NCBI GenBank assembly: GCA_002482845.1
Contig: DLGT01000176.1
Coordinates: forward strand, 1 to 13,818
Direction: 5' to 3'
From: Saprospiraceae bacterium UBA7687
GTDB lineage: Bacteria; Bacteroidota; Bacteroidia; Chitinophagales; Saprospiraceae
DNA length: 13,818 bases
Each line of letters begins with the position of its first letter. Position 1 is the stretch's first letter. Shown one piece after another: positions 5,978 to 12,743 of this stretch. A program made the position numbers and the translations under genes. A model generated the notes under the pieces. That model made no database searches. It saw only the letters and a program-made list of their open reading frames with translations, and was not told the origin of the DNA.

Positions 5978-8236
5978 TTATTTCAAATCAATTCTGAATC
6001 CTAAGAACCCTCGAATACCTTGCATTGGTGCAAAATTATACGTCGGGTCGAAGGTGAAACCATTTGGATTGTCTATGTCAATGTTTTTGTCGAATGGATC
6101 GAATGGTCTCAATATCGGGTCACCAGGGATATAATTGAGTAGATTTTTAAGCCCACCATAAAGCTCAAGACCTGACTTAAATCTTTTGGTCACTTGCAAG
6201 TTTTGGATACTAAACCATGGAGAATATTCAGGTCGATAATCATTTGGTACAACAGGAAGACGCATTGGTCCAGTGACATTTCCTGTATAATCTAGTGTGA
6301 TATTCCATTTTGGAAAAGTATAACTGACCGTCCAAGTGCCTGTGAAATCTGGTGTTTGGATTTGTTTTTCCTTGATAATATCACCATTTTGGTCTTTTTC
6401 TTTGATAAATACATCCATATAGGTGCCACCTGCCATTACTTTTAGGCCATTTGTAAAATTAAGTTCTGCATTTAGGGTGGCACCTTGCGATACACTGTGA
6501 CCATCGAGATTGTCAAAAATCACCTTATTTACATCAGTAAACAAATCTGCTACGATACGATTGGTAAAATATGTGTAAAAAATAATTCCATCAAGTGTCA
6601 CAAAACCAAAGGATGGAAATAATCTCGTGGTGTGATTTACATTAAAATTATATGACTTTTCTGGCTTTAGATCATTGGCAACCACCACTTCACGTGCACC
6701 TGTGAGTGCCGCATGATCTTCGCTAAATACATTGGCTACTCTAAATCCATTACCGAATCCTAGTCGGAAAGTATTGTTATCATTTGGCGTCCATTTATAG
6801 TTCAATCTAGGTGTAAAAATACTCCCATGTTCCGAATTGTAATCATATCTGATGCCTGCAAGTAGCTTTTGTTTGGATGATAAAGTGATTTCATCTTGTA
6901 CAAAAATACCTGGTAAATAGACTTGTGAAGGCCTGTTTATATTAAGGTTTTCACCATCAGCTGTCACAGGTGTATTGTCATCATAATAGGTATATCTAAA
7001 GGCTAATCCTGTAAGTAAGTCATGATTTTTGAGCGATTTGTCCCATGTCAATTGCGTGAAACCAATCTGTTGTTTGGCTAAATAATACGTCGTTCCATAC
7101 ACTGAATTTTGGTCGTGTAGATTATATGAATACGCAAGTGTTATCTTTTCTTTGGTCGGTAGTTGATAATTACCTATGAGTTCAATTCTTTTAGTTTTGA
7201 TGTTTTCACCATAGATGCTGTCTCCACCACGAAAGGCCGATGTCCATTTTAGTTCGCCGCCCCATCTATCTTCCCATACATATCTGAGTGCGATGGAAGA
7301 TACTCGATTTTCTTTTCGTTTAAAATTCCATTTATTAAATATAGAGAACCTTTTTTGCAAAGTGACATCTGTGAAATTATCTCCATTAATATCCCAGATT
7401 TTATCAAAATGAAATACATTGGCACTTAACAGCCCTGTAGCTTTACCTAGCTTCAATCTCGTCCCTAAATCTACGTTTAAATCCTGATAATGTGTCGTAT
7501 TGAAGTCAATAGAAAATCTAGCGGCAGTTTCTGGATTTTTGGTAATTACATTTATCAGACCACCAACTGCTTCCGAACCATACAGCGTAGACGCAGGACC
7601 TTTTACAACTTCTATGCGCTGCACCATACTATTGGGTATACCCATGAGACCATACACAGTTGAAAGTGCTGATACAATAGGCATACCATCTATCATAACC
7701 ATGGTGTAAGGTCCTTCCATGCCGTTGATGTGGATATCGCCAGTATTGCAGACATTACAATTGAGTTGTGGTCTGACGCCATTGACATTTTCGAGTGCTG
7801 TAAAGAGATTGGGTGTAGGATTTCTTTTAAAAAAAACCGGTGTGTAAACTTCAATAGGTACGGGGCTATTCATCCTTGTCACTTCTTTCATGGTGCCAGA
7901 TACTACGACTTCATCTAGAACTGCCGAAGAAGATTTAAGTTGAAATGTGATCGTTTTTCCTTTCACCCAATAGAGTGTATCGCTATGATATCCAATGTAA
8001 GAAGCAATCAAAGCTGCATCTGTTTTTGTGGTAGTTAATGAAAAATTGCCATCAATGTCTGTAGTAGTACCTTCTGATGAACCTTGGATGATGACTGTAG
8101 CAAAAGATAATTTTTCATCTTCTGAGGATGATACGGTACCGGAAATGGTATTGGTTTGACCAATTAAAATCAAGCCATTTGAAAGTATAAATATTAGAGT
8201 TGAAACAAACCTTATTTTGAAATATTTATTAGCCAT
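5978..8236 (-). CDS. TonB-dependent outer-membrane receptor (CirA-like) with CxxC plug motif
   Basis: This 752-residue outer-membrane receptor takes up its substrate using energy from TonB/ExbBD. Domains in order: signal peptide (about 1-27, ending LILIGQ); a carboxypeptidase-D regulatory-like domain (about 30-105, with ISGTVSS and DIDGNFSL), typical of Bacteroidota receptors; a TonB-box-like DEVVVSGT (108-115); a plug domain (about 120-235, with HINGMEGPYTMVMIDGMPI and RIEVVKGPASTLYGSEAVGG); and a beta-barrel to the C-terminus. The plug contains C160 and C163 in NCNVCNTGD, unusual for an outer-membrane protein and perhaps a metal site or disulphide. Plug motifs resemble ferrienterochelin/colicin receptors, so an iron or other metal chelate is likely, but the substrate cannot be read from sequence. 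Two DtxR/IdeR-like palindromes at the promoter (8251-8269, 8283-8301) support metal control. ATG 8236 fits the signal peptide. Confidence 0.93.
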   Translation of the reverse strand: MANKYFKIRFVSTLIFILSNGLILIGQTNTISGTVSSSEDEKLSFATVIIQGSSEGTTTDIDGNFSLTTTKTDAALIASYIGYHSDTLYWVKGKTITFQLKSSSAVLDEVVVSGTMKEVTRMNSPVPIEVYTPVFFKRNPTPNLFTALENVNGVRPQLNCNVCNTGDIHINGMEGPYTMVMIDGMPIVSALSTVYGLMGIPNSMVQRIEVVKGPASTLYGSEAVGGLINVITKNPETAARFSIDFNTTHYQDLNVDLGTRLKLGKATGLLSANVFHFDKIWDINGDNFTDVTLQKRFSIFNKWNFKRKENRVSSIALRYVWEDRWGGELKWTSAFRGGDSIYGENIKTKRIELIGNYQLPTKEKITLAYSYNLHDQNSVYGTTYYLAKQQIGFTQLTWDKSLKNHDLLTGLAFRYTYYDDNTPVTADGENLNINRPSQVYLPGIFVQDEITLSSKQKLLAGIRYDYNSEHGSIFTPRLNYKWTPNDNNTFRLGFGNGFRVANVFSEDHAALTGAREVVVANDLKPEKSYNFNVNHTTRLFPSFGFVTLDGIIFYTYFTNRIVADLFTDVNKVIFDNLDGHSVSQGATLNAELNFTNGLKVMAGGTYMDVFIKEKDQNGDIIKEKQIQTPDFTGTWTVSYTFPKWNITLDYTGNVTGPMRLPVVPNDYRPEYSPWFSIQNLQVTKRFKSGLELYGGLKNLLNYIPGDPILRPFDPFDKNIDIDNPNGFTFDPTYNFAPMQGIRGFLGFRIDLK

Positions 8237-8250
8237 GTTTAAATATAAAT

Positions 8251-8269
8251 TTAGATTAGTCTAAAATAT
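8251..8269. promoter_or_regulatory. Candidate DtxR/IdeR-like operator 1
   Basis: TTAGATTAGTCTAAAATAT shares 14 of 19 positions with the DtxR/IdeR box TTAGGTTAGCCTAACCTAA (consensus recalled from Actinobacteria). It contains the near-palindrome TTAGTCTAA and the 6-bp inverted repeat TTTAGA-N4-TCTAAA (8250-8265). It covers the predicted start of transcription of the receptor gene (about 8267), a repressor-like position. The palindrome is seen directly; the regulator family is inferred. Confidence 0.45.
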
Positions 8270-8273
8270 ATTA

Positions 8274-8281
8274 CAAAGATA
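8274..8281 (-). promoter_or_regulatory. -7 element of the TonB receptor promoter
   Basis: Read on the minus strand this is TATCTTTG, a full match to the Bacteroidota -7 consensus TAnnTTTG. It lies 37 bp before the receptor ATG and implies a leader of about 30 nt. A TTTG on the same strand at 8305-8308 is 23 bp away, slightly longer than the usual 19-21. The element sits between the two palindromes. Confidence 0.5.
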
Positions 8282-8282
8282 T

Positions 8283-8301
8283 AGGAATTAGTCTAATATA
8301 A
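8283..8301. promoter_or_regulatory. Candidate DtxR/IdeR-like operator 2
   Basis: The core ATTAGTCTAA (8287-8296) repeats exactly the core of operator 1 (8255-8264), 32 bp away, about three helical turns, so both would face the same side of the DNA. The outer arms match the DtxR box less well than in operator 1. It lies immediately upstream of the -7 box, in the spacer of the promoter. Confidence 0.4.
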
Positions 8302-8434
8302 ATTCAAAAACTAAGAATTATTTTAAAAAAGATTAATTAGAGTCTACTTCACGAATAGGGTTGAATTCACCACTTTTGCTCCTAGTGTCCAAGATAATTA
8401 CTTAGAATTACCTATCTACAAAGGTTAGTTTGAC

Positions 8435-9643
8435 CTAATACAGTAAATATTTGCTTCTCACTTTTTTGAATGCATCCAAACCTTGCTGCCATGACTTTCT
8501 GATTTCATCTTCAGTTTTGCCCGCTTCTATTTGTTTGCGAAGTGTATCTGTACCAGCTAATTTATCCATAAATAAGTTATCCAAAAAGTACTTTTCTCCT
8601 AATGAGTTCATTTTTTTATGGTAGTCAATTAAATATGACAAATTGATTTTTTTGGCATTTATGATACTTCCTGTGGTCACATTACTTAAGTCTTTACCAT
8701 AACATTTTTGTCCATTTAATAATGGATCTTTTGCACCTTCATTTGGCATCGGTGTGAATGAAAAGTCGGAATTCAGTTTCGGATGTCCAATGACTTGGAA
8801 TTGTTTGTCAGTGCCTCTTCCCAAACTAAGTGTCGTCCCTTCAAAAAAACAAACCGAAGGGTATAACAAAATGGACCTATCATTTGGAAGGTTCGGACTT
8901 GGTTTTACAGGTAGTGAATAATAGCTATCGTGGGTGTAATTTTTGCAAGGTATGACAGTGAGCTCACATTTTATTTGATTCGGTAGCCATCCTTCACCGT
9001 TGATCATTTGACCGTATTCGCCTATCGTCATCCCATACACAACAGGCACAGGATGCATTCCTATAAAAGACTTGAAGGCAGGATCGAGCATTGGGCCATC
9101 TATAAAATAGGCATTTGGATTAGGTCTGTCAAGTACGATGAGTGGTTTTTTGTGTTCGGCACATGCTTCCATGATGTAATGGAGTGTAGAAATATACGTA
9201 TAAAATCTGACGCCAACATCCTGGATATCAAATACTACTACATCAATCTCTTTTAAATCATCGGCAGTAGGCTTTTTCTTTTTTCCATAAAGTGACATAA
9301 TGGGAAGCCCAGTTTTTGTATCTTTGGTATCATCAACTTTTTCGCCTGCATCTGCTTTGCCGCGGAAACCATGTTCTGGGGCAAATACGACTTTGACATC
9401 AATGCCAAGTTTAAGCAGTGTATCTACTAGGTGTTTGTTTTTTACAACGCTCGTTTGATTGACGACAAGCGCTACCTTTTTACCTTTGAGTTGTGGCAGA
9501 TACAGTGCTACTCGTTCAGCACCCGTTATGATGTTTGTAGAATCTTGTACTGCAACATTGGATTCAAAACCAATTCTTTCTTTTTCTGGTTGGCATGTAG
9601 AAAAAAAGACAAAAATAAATCCATAAAACCATACCTGCATCAT
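8435..9643 (-). CDS. NamZ-like exo-beta-N-acetylmuramidase lipoprotein (DUF1343, GH171)
   Basis: This protein of about 402 residues belongs to the DUF1343/YbbC family, whose Bacillus subtilis member NamZ releases MurNAc from the non-reducing end of peptidoglycan fragments (glycoside hydrolase family 171) during cell-wall recycling. Family motifs, from the ATG at 9643: VALVVNQTSV (about 57-66), FAPEHGFRG (about 87-95), VVFDIQDVGVRFYTY (about 136-150), LIVLDRPNP (about 168-176), PSPNLPNDRS (about 248-257) and EGTTLSLGRGTD (about 268-279). The length is normal. The N-terminus is a short hydrophobic stretch ending FFSTC, a lipoprotein-type signal with Cys-17 as the likely lipidation site, so it is probably anchored in a membrane facing the periplasm. 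The frame also opens with a GTG at 9646, but ATG 9643 or 9640 is more likely. Substrate preference in this organism is inferred from the family. Confidence 0.92.
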   Translation of the reverse strand: MMQVWFYGFIFVFFSTCQPEKERIGFESNVAVQDSTNIITGAERVALYLPQLKGKKVALVVNQTSVVKNKHLVDTLLKLGIDVKVVFAPEHGFRGKADAGEKVDDTKDTKTGLPIMSLYGKKKKPTADDLKEIDVVVFDIQDVGVRFYTYISTLHYIMEACAEHKKPLIVLDRPNPNAYFIDGPMLDPAFKSFIGMHPVPVVYGMTIGEYGQMINGEGWLPNQIKCELTVIPCKNYTHDSYYSLPVKPSPNLPNDRSILLYPSVCFFEGTTLSLGRGTDKQFQVIGHPKLNSDFSFTPMPNEGAKDPLLNGQKCYGKDLSNVTTGSIINAKKINLSYLIDYHKKMNSLGEKYFLDNLFMDKLAGTDTLRKQIEAGKTEDEIRKSWQQGLDAFKKVRSKYLLY

Positions 9644-9663
9644 CACGATATTTATTAATTAGT

Positions 9664-9671
9664 GCAAAATT
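9664..9671 (-). promoter_or_regulatory. -7 element upstream of the NamZ-like gene
   Basis: Read on the minus strand this is TAATTTTG followed by CAC, identical in core to the pheT -7 box. It lies 20 bp before the ATG at 9643, so the leader would be only about 14 nt. No clear TTTG is present at the -33 position, which lowers confidence. Confidence 0.4.
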
Positions 9672-9896
9672 AGTATAATAAATTCTATATTTTGATAATA
9701 TGTATTGATTTGATTAATAAAGCAACAAAACATATTGTAAAATATTCCACAAAGTATTAATTAAAAAAGTTTTATGGATAAATTGTCTATATATTTAAGG
9801 AAAAATTAACCAATTTAATTACATGCATATACATGCAAAATATGAGGAGACTTCATTTCTTTTGGTGCGAAATACAAATGTGTATATCCAATGTTG

Positions 9897-9904
9897 TATT
9901 TTTG
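9897..9904 (+). promoter_or_regulatory. -7 element inside the apparent 5' part of the aminotransferase frame
   Basis: TATTTTTG followed by CA fits the Bacteroidota TAnnTTTG box and would start transcription near 9911. That is downstream of the first ATG of the frame (9823) but 17 nt upstream of the TTG at 9928, the start preferred for the aminotransferase. No good TTTG is seen at -33. Confidence 0.4.
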
Positions 9905-9927
9905 CAAAAATCAAAATATATAACATT

Positions 9928-11118
9928 TTGTCTATTAGAAAATTGTATCTAGACCATGTCGCCCAAACAAGCGAAATATCGATGTGTCTCGAAGTGACCC
10001 ATGCGGATGGTATGTACATTTATGGTACAGAAGGCAAAAAATACCTAGATTTTAATTCTGGGATTTCTGTGAGTTCCCTAGGTCATTGTTATCCTGATGT
10101 GGTACAAGCCGTTCAGCGTCAGGCTGCTACTTACATGCATACAATGGTTTATGGAGAGCATATCCAAGAGCCACAAGTTGCATACGCCACCTTAATTACT
10201 CAAATTTTAAATAATGGATTAGACTCAATTTACTTTGTCAATTGTGGCACAGAAGCTGTGGAAGCTGCCCTAAAACTCGCCAGAAAATACACAGGACGAA
10301 GTGAAATAATCAGTTGCGCAGGTGCTTATCATGGCAGTACGATTGCTGCTGAAAGTCTAAGGAGTGATTATACATTTTCTAGACATTTTTTTCCTACCAT
10401 TCCTGGCGTGCGACATATTGACTTTAATGATGAGACACAATTATCTAAGATTACTACTAAAACTGCATGTATCATCTTAGAACCAGTGCAAGCAGAAGGA
10501 GGCATCATACCAACTAAAGACAATTATCTCCAGAAAGTCAGAGAACGTTGTAATGAGACTGGTACGCTGCTAATCTTGGATGAAATCCAAACTGGTTTCG
10601 GGAGGACAGGTTATCTTTTTGCACATCAAAAATATGACATCATACCTGATATATTATTGATAGCCAAGGCTATGGGTGGTGGAATGCCAATAGGTGCCTT
10701 AGTTGCAAAAAAAGAAGTCTTGCATCATTTTGCTAAAAATCCTATGTTAGGTCACATTACGACTTTCGGTGGTCATCCGGTATGTGTTGCTGCAGCTTTG
10801 GCTACTCTGAAAGTCTTACATACGCAAGATTATGTATGCAAAGTTTTTGAAAAGGAAACGCTTATAAAAACATTATTGGTTCATCCATTGATTAAAGAAG
10901 TACGATCATCAGGTTTGATGGTAGGCGTAGAGTTGGTTGATGCTTCATTATTAACTCCGTTGATAGATAAGGTAATAGCAAATGGCGTCTTGATAGACTA
11001 TTTTTTATTTAATAATGCATCATTTCGAATTGCACCACCGCTCATTATTAGCGAAAGTCAAATCAAGGATGGGATTTCAGTGATTTTGAATGCATTGGAT
11101 GAACTAATGAATAATTGA
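9928..11118 (+). CDS. Class III PLP-dependent aminotransferase
   Basis: This is a cytoplasmic fold-type I transaminase of the acetylornithine/4-aminobutyrate group. Positions here count from TTG 9928 (396 residues). Motifs: DFNSGISVSSLGH (about 41-53), the PLP-phosphate-binding NCGTEAVEAALKLARKYTG (105-123), AYHGST (133-138), EPVQAEGGI (185-193), DEIQTGFGRTGY (218-229) with the PLP-contacting Asp, the Schiff-base lysine K247 in IAKAMGGGMPIGA, and TTFGGHPVCVAAALA (278-292). The amino donor cannot be assigned; acetylornithine, ornithine or other omega-amino substrates are possible. The frame is open to an ATG at 9823, but those 35 extra residues do not look like the family, whereas SIRKLYLDHVAQTS from TTG 9928 matches the usual N-terminus. 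The next gene starts 4 bp after the stop, so the pair is probably one operon. Confidence 0.93.
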   Translation: MSIRKLYLDHVAQTSEISMCLEVTHADGMYIYGTEGKKYLDFNSGISVSSLGHCYPDVVQAVQRQAATYMHTMVYGEHIQEPQVAYATLITQILNNGLDSIYFVNCGTEAVEAALKLARKYTGRSEIISCAGAYHGSTIAAESLRSDYTFSRHFFPTIPGVRHIDFNDETQLSKITTKTACIILEPVQAEGGIIPTKDNYLQKVRERCNETGTLLILDEIQTGFGRTGYLFAHQKYDIIPDILLIAKAMGGGMPIGALVAKKEVLHHFAKNPMLGHITTFGGHPVCVAAALATLKVLHTQDYVCKVFEKETLIKTLLVHPLIKEVRSSGLMVGVELVDASLLTPLIDKVIANGVLIDYFLFNNASFRIAPPLIISESQIKDGISVILNALDELMNN

Positions 11119-11122
11119 TACC

Positions 11123-11791
11123 ATGAAGCCAAATTTAATTACAAATTTGCTGAGTTATATCACGCAACAACATATGGAGACGATTCAGTCTGACTATAAT
11201 GAAGTGTTGCATGTTTTTTTGAAAGATGGAAGATATCAACTTTGTACTGCCAATGCAATCTATAGTTATGGAGATAAATACGATAATTTTAGAAGGAGTT
11301 TTGCCCAGATGGATCTTGATAAAATGGATATTGACAATGTCTTGCTTTTGGGATTTGGTTTGGGTAGCATACCATTCATGTTAGAAAAAACGTTTCGAAA
11401 GAAATATACATACACCGGCGTAGAGATTGATGAATCCATCATATACTTAGCATCCAAATATGTCTTGGATGAGTTGACATCTGAAATAGAGTTGATACAG
11501 GCAGATGCATATTCATACATTTATCAAACCCAAATGAAATATGACTTGATTTGTGTTGATATTTTTGTGGATGACAAAATTCCCGAAGTATTTTTAGATG
11601 TAGATTTCCTAGAAGCTGTTACTGAAAACCTTACCGATAATGGTGTCATTATGTTCAACCATTTAGCCTATACAAAAGATGATAAAATGGCTGCTGAAAT
11701 ATATTTCAACGATGTGTTTTTGCAAGTTTTTCCTTATGGGAAATGTCTAGATGTAAAAGGAAATCTGATGATGGTGAATAGGGTAGTTTGA
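11123..11791 (+). CDS. Spermidine-synthase-like SAM-fold protein
   Basis: This 222-residue protein has a Rossmann-type SAM-binding domain. Motif I VLLLGFGLGS is at 73-82, the acidic motif II GVEIDES at 99-105, QADAYSYI at 126-133 and DLICVDIFVDDKIPEVF at about 141-157. The Asp in VDIF and the nearby strand order resemble spermidine synthase and its non-polyamine relatives. The glycine loop reads GFGLG, not the GGGDG typical of true spermidine synthases, and length is below the usual ~280, so polyamine synthesis is doubtful; a methyltransferase or aminopropyltransferase-fold homologue of unknown substrate is the safer call. It starts 4 bp after the aminotransferase stop, which suggests co-translation and a shared pathway, as yet unidentified. 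The first ~45 residues form a short beta region typical of the family's N-terminal domain. Confidence 0.8.
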   Translation: MKPNLITNLLSYITQQHMETIQSDYNEVLHVFLKDGRYQLCTANAIYSYGDKYDNFRRSFAQMDLDKMDIDNVLLLGFGLGSIPFMLEKTFRKKYTYTGVEIDESIIYLASKYVLDELTSEIELIQADAYSYIYQTQMKYDLICVDIFVDDKIPEVFLDVDFLEAVTENLTDNGVIMFNHLAYTKDDKMAAEIYFNDVFLQVFPYGKCLDVKGNLMMVNRVV

Positions 11792-11806
11792 TTTTATTAT
11801 TCCTTC

Positions 11807-11839
11807 AAACCTTATAGGCTTTCAAAACCTATGAGGTTT
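11807..11839. repeat. REP-like palindrome / hairpin
   Basis: AAACCTTATAGG (11807-11818) and CCTATGAGGTTT (11828-11839) pair over 12 positions, with one G-U pair, around a 9-nt loop. It lies 15 bp after the stop of the SAM-fold gene. No T-run follows, so it is an atypical terminator. The symmetric form recalls palindromes dispersed between genes in other Bacteroidota, an impression from memory that cannot be tested within this window. Confidence 0.55.
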
Positions 11840-11847
11840 AACAAATA

Positions 11848-11890
11848 AAGCCTTCACCCTTATTGAAAAAGATGAAGGCTTATTGTTCTT
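11848..11890. terminator. Terminator-like hairpin between convergent genes
   Basis: AAGCCTTCA (11848-11856) and TGAAGGCTT (11873-11881) form a perfect 9-bp stem with a 16-nt loop. It is followed by a T-rich ATTGTTCTT on the plus strand and a TTTATTTGTT-like stretch on the minus strand. It probably ends the aminotransferase operon, possibly in both directions. The T-tracts are interrupted. From 11891 to 11984 I see no further feature. Confidence 0.6.
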
Positions 11891-11984
11891 GGAATGAGAT
11901 ATTATAATTAAATCAAATATGATGCCAGATTTTTTAAATCGTAATGACGGTCGAACAATATTAATTTAAAATTCACTAAAAGCT

Positions 11985-12069
11985 TATTTTTTCTTTTCCA
12001 AAACCCATTTCAGCTCATCCAACACCGTCATGTCTTCTATCGTAGAAGGTACTTGGTAAGAAACATTGT
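11985..12069 (-). pseudogene. Displaced copy of the prpE 3' end
   Basis: Read on the minus strand, these bases encode the last ~26 residues of the synthetase at 12744-13818 (VSYQVPSTIEDMTVLDEL then KWVLEKKK) and a stop at 11985-11987. Over 11991-12069 the DNA is identical to 12748-12826 except at three positions (12002, 12023, 12061). Two of these are synonymous and one changes Pro to Ser; the end also gains one Lys. Homology stops abruptly on both sides, and an in-frame TAA lies just upstream of the matching region, so the fragment is not translated as part of a gene. It is a duplication scar or a remnant of the original gene end. Confidence 0.85.
11991..12069. repeat. Direct repeat, copy A (prpE 3' end)
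   Basis: This is a 79-bp direct repeat of 12748-12826 with 76 of 79 bases identical at a constant offset of 757 bp and no gaps. Together with copy B it brackets a segment holding only the small secreted-protein gene (12115-12654). Confidence 0.9.
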
Positions 12070-12114
12070 TTTAGATGGTTCAGGTAATTTTAATTTGTCA
12101 CCTTAAAAAACAAT

Positions 12115-12654
12115 TTACATACCCAATCTACGATTCAAGTATTCAAAATTAATTTGGTGTATATATTTTTTTTTGCTCTCCAACAATGCTCTAACTTCAT
12201 CTCTCATTTCTTCCGGTGTATGGGCAAAGATAAACAAGATATCAGAATAACACTTTAAGGTATCTATCCTATTTTTTTCTATATTTTCTAGCCAGGATGA
12301 TACTTCTTTCACTTGCTTTCTATCAATTTCTAATTGTAATTTGAAAAGTGAATCTGAAACTACTTTGTCTATAAAACCCTTTGTGTATGTAGTGTCCTTC
12401 CTTTCCATATAAATATTTGATGCTTGATCAAAAAACTGTTCATGCAAAGAAGAATCACCTTTACTTAGTGAATCAATGATATGGACTATTGGGTTACATC
12501 TTTTATCAGCTCTATACAGTTGATCTTGAATTGACATTTTTGCTATTTGACTACAATCGATTTTCACATCCTGAATTCCATTGTTAAATGCATAGGTAAT
12601 TGATATTATAGCAAAAAATATTATTAATATTAAATGTCCATTTTTAAAATTCAT
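12115..12654 (-). CDS. Small secreted protein of unknown function
   Basis: This 179-residue protein has a clear N-terminal signal peptide (MNFKNGHLILIIFFAIISIT, cleavage probably after YAF-like residues 21-23). The rest is soluble, charged and mostly helical, with three Cys (about 34, 53 and 138), which may form disulphides in the periplasm. Near the C-terminus, FIFAHTPEEMRDEVRALLE followed by YLNRRLG, and SIQDQLYRADKRC near the start, faintly recall DUF6624-type proteins, in which a His-containing helix precedes a DR-type end; this is a low-confidence impression. The gene lies on the same strand as the synthetase, 89 nt after its stop, and is enclosed by the two copies of the synthetase 3' end (11991-12069 and 12748-12826), suggesting it arrived with, or was trapped by, that duplication. 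Its AT content looks even higher than that of its neighbours. No function is assigned. Confidence 0.75.
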   Translation of the reverse strand: MNFKNGHLILIIFFAIISITYAFNNGIQDVKIDCSQIAKMSIQDQLYRADKRCNPIVHIIDSLSKGDSSLHEQFFDQASNIYMERKDTTYTKGFIDKVVSDSLFKLQLEIDRKQVKEVSSWLENIEKNRIDTLKCYSDILFIFAHTPEEMRDEVRALLESKKKYIHQINFEYLNRRLGM

Positions 12655-12743
12655 ATTTAATTTTGATAACTAAACGTTTTTGATTCTCTTAATATTATTT
12701 ATGCTACTAAAAAATGAATTTTCATCAAATTATAGGAACAACT

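Noticed and set aside
8420..8438. Third DtxR-like box (minus strand TTAGGTCAAACTAACCTTT)
   Set aside because: It matches the recalled consensus at 14/19 positions, but the central TTAG/CTAA core is missing, it overlaps the stop of the NamZ-like gene and lies about 185 bp from the receptor start with no promoter nearby.
9821..9840. Direct repeat ACATGCA (9821-9827 and 9831-9837)
   Set aside because: Two 7-bp copies in AT-rich intergenic DNA are too short to support an operator or repeat element.
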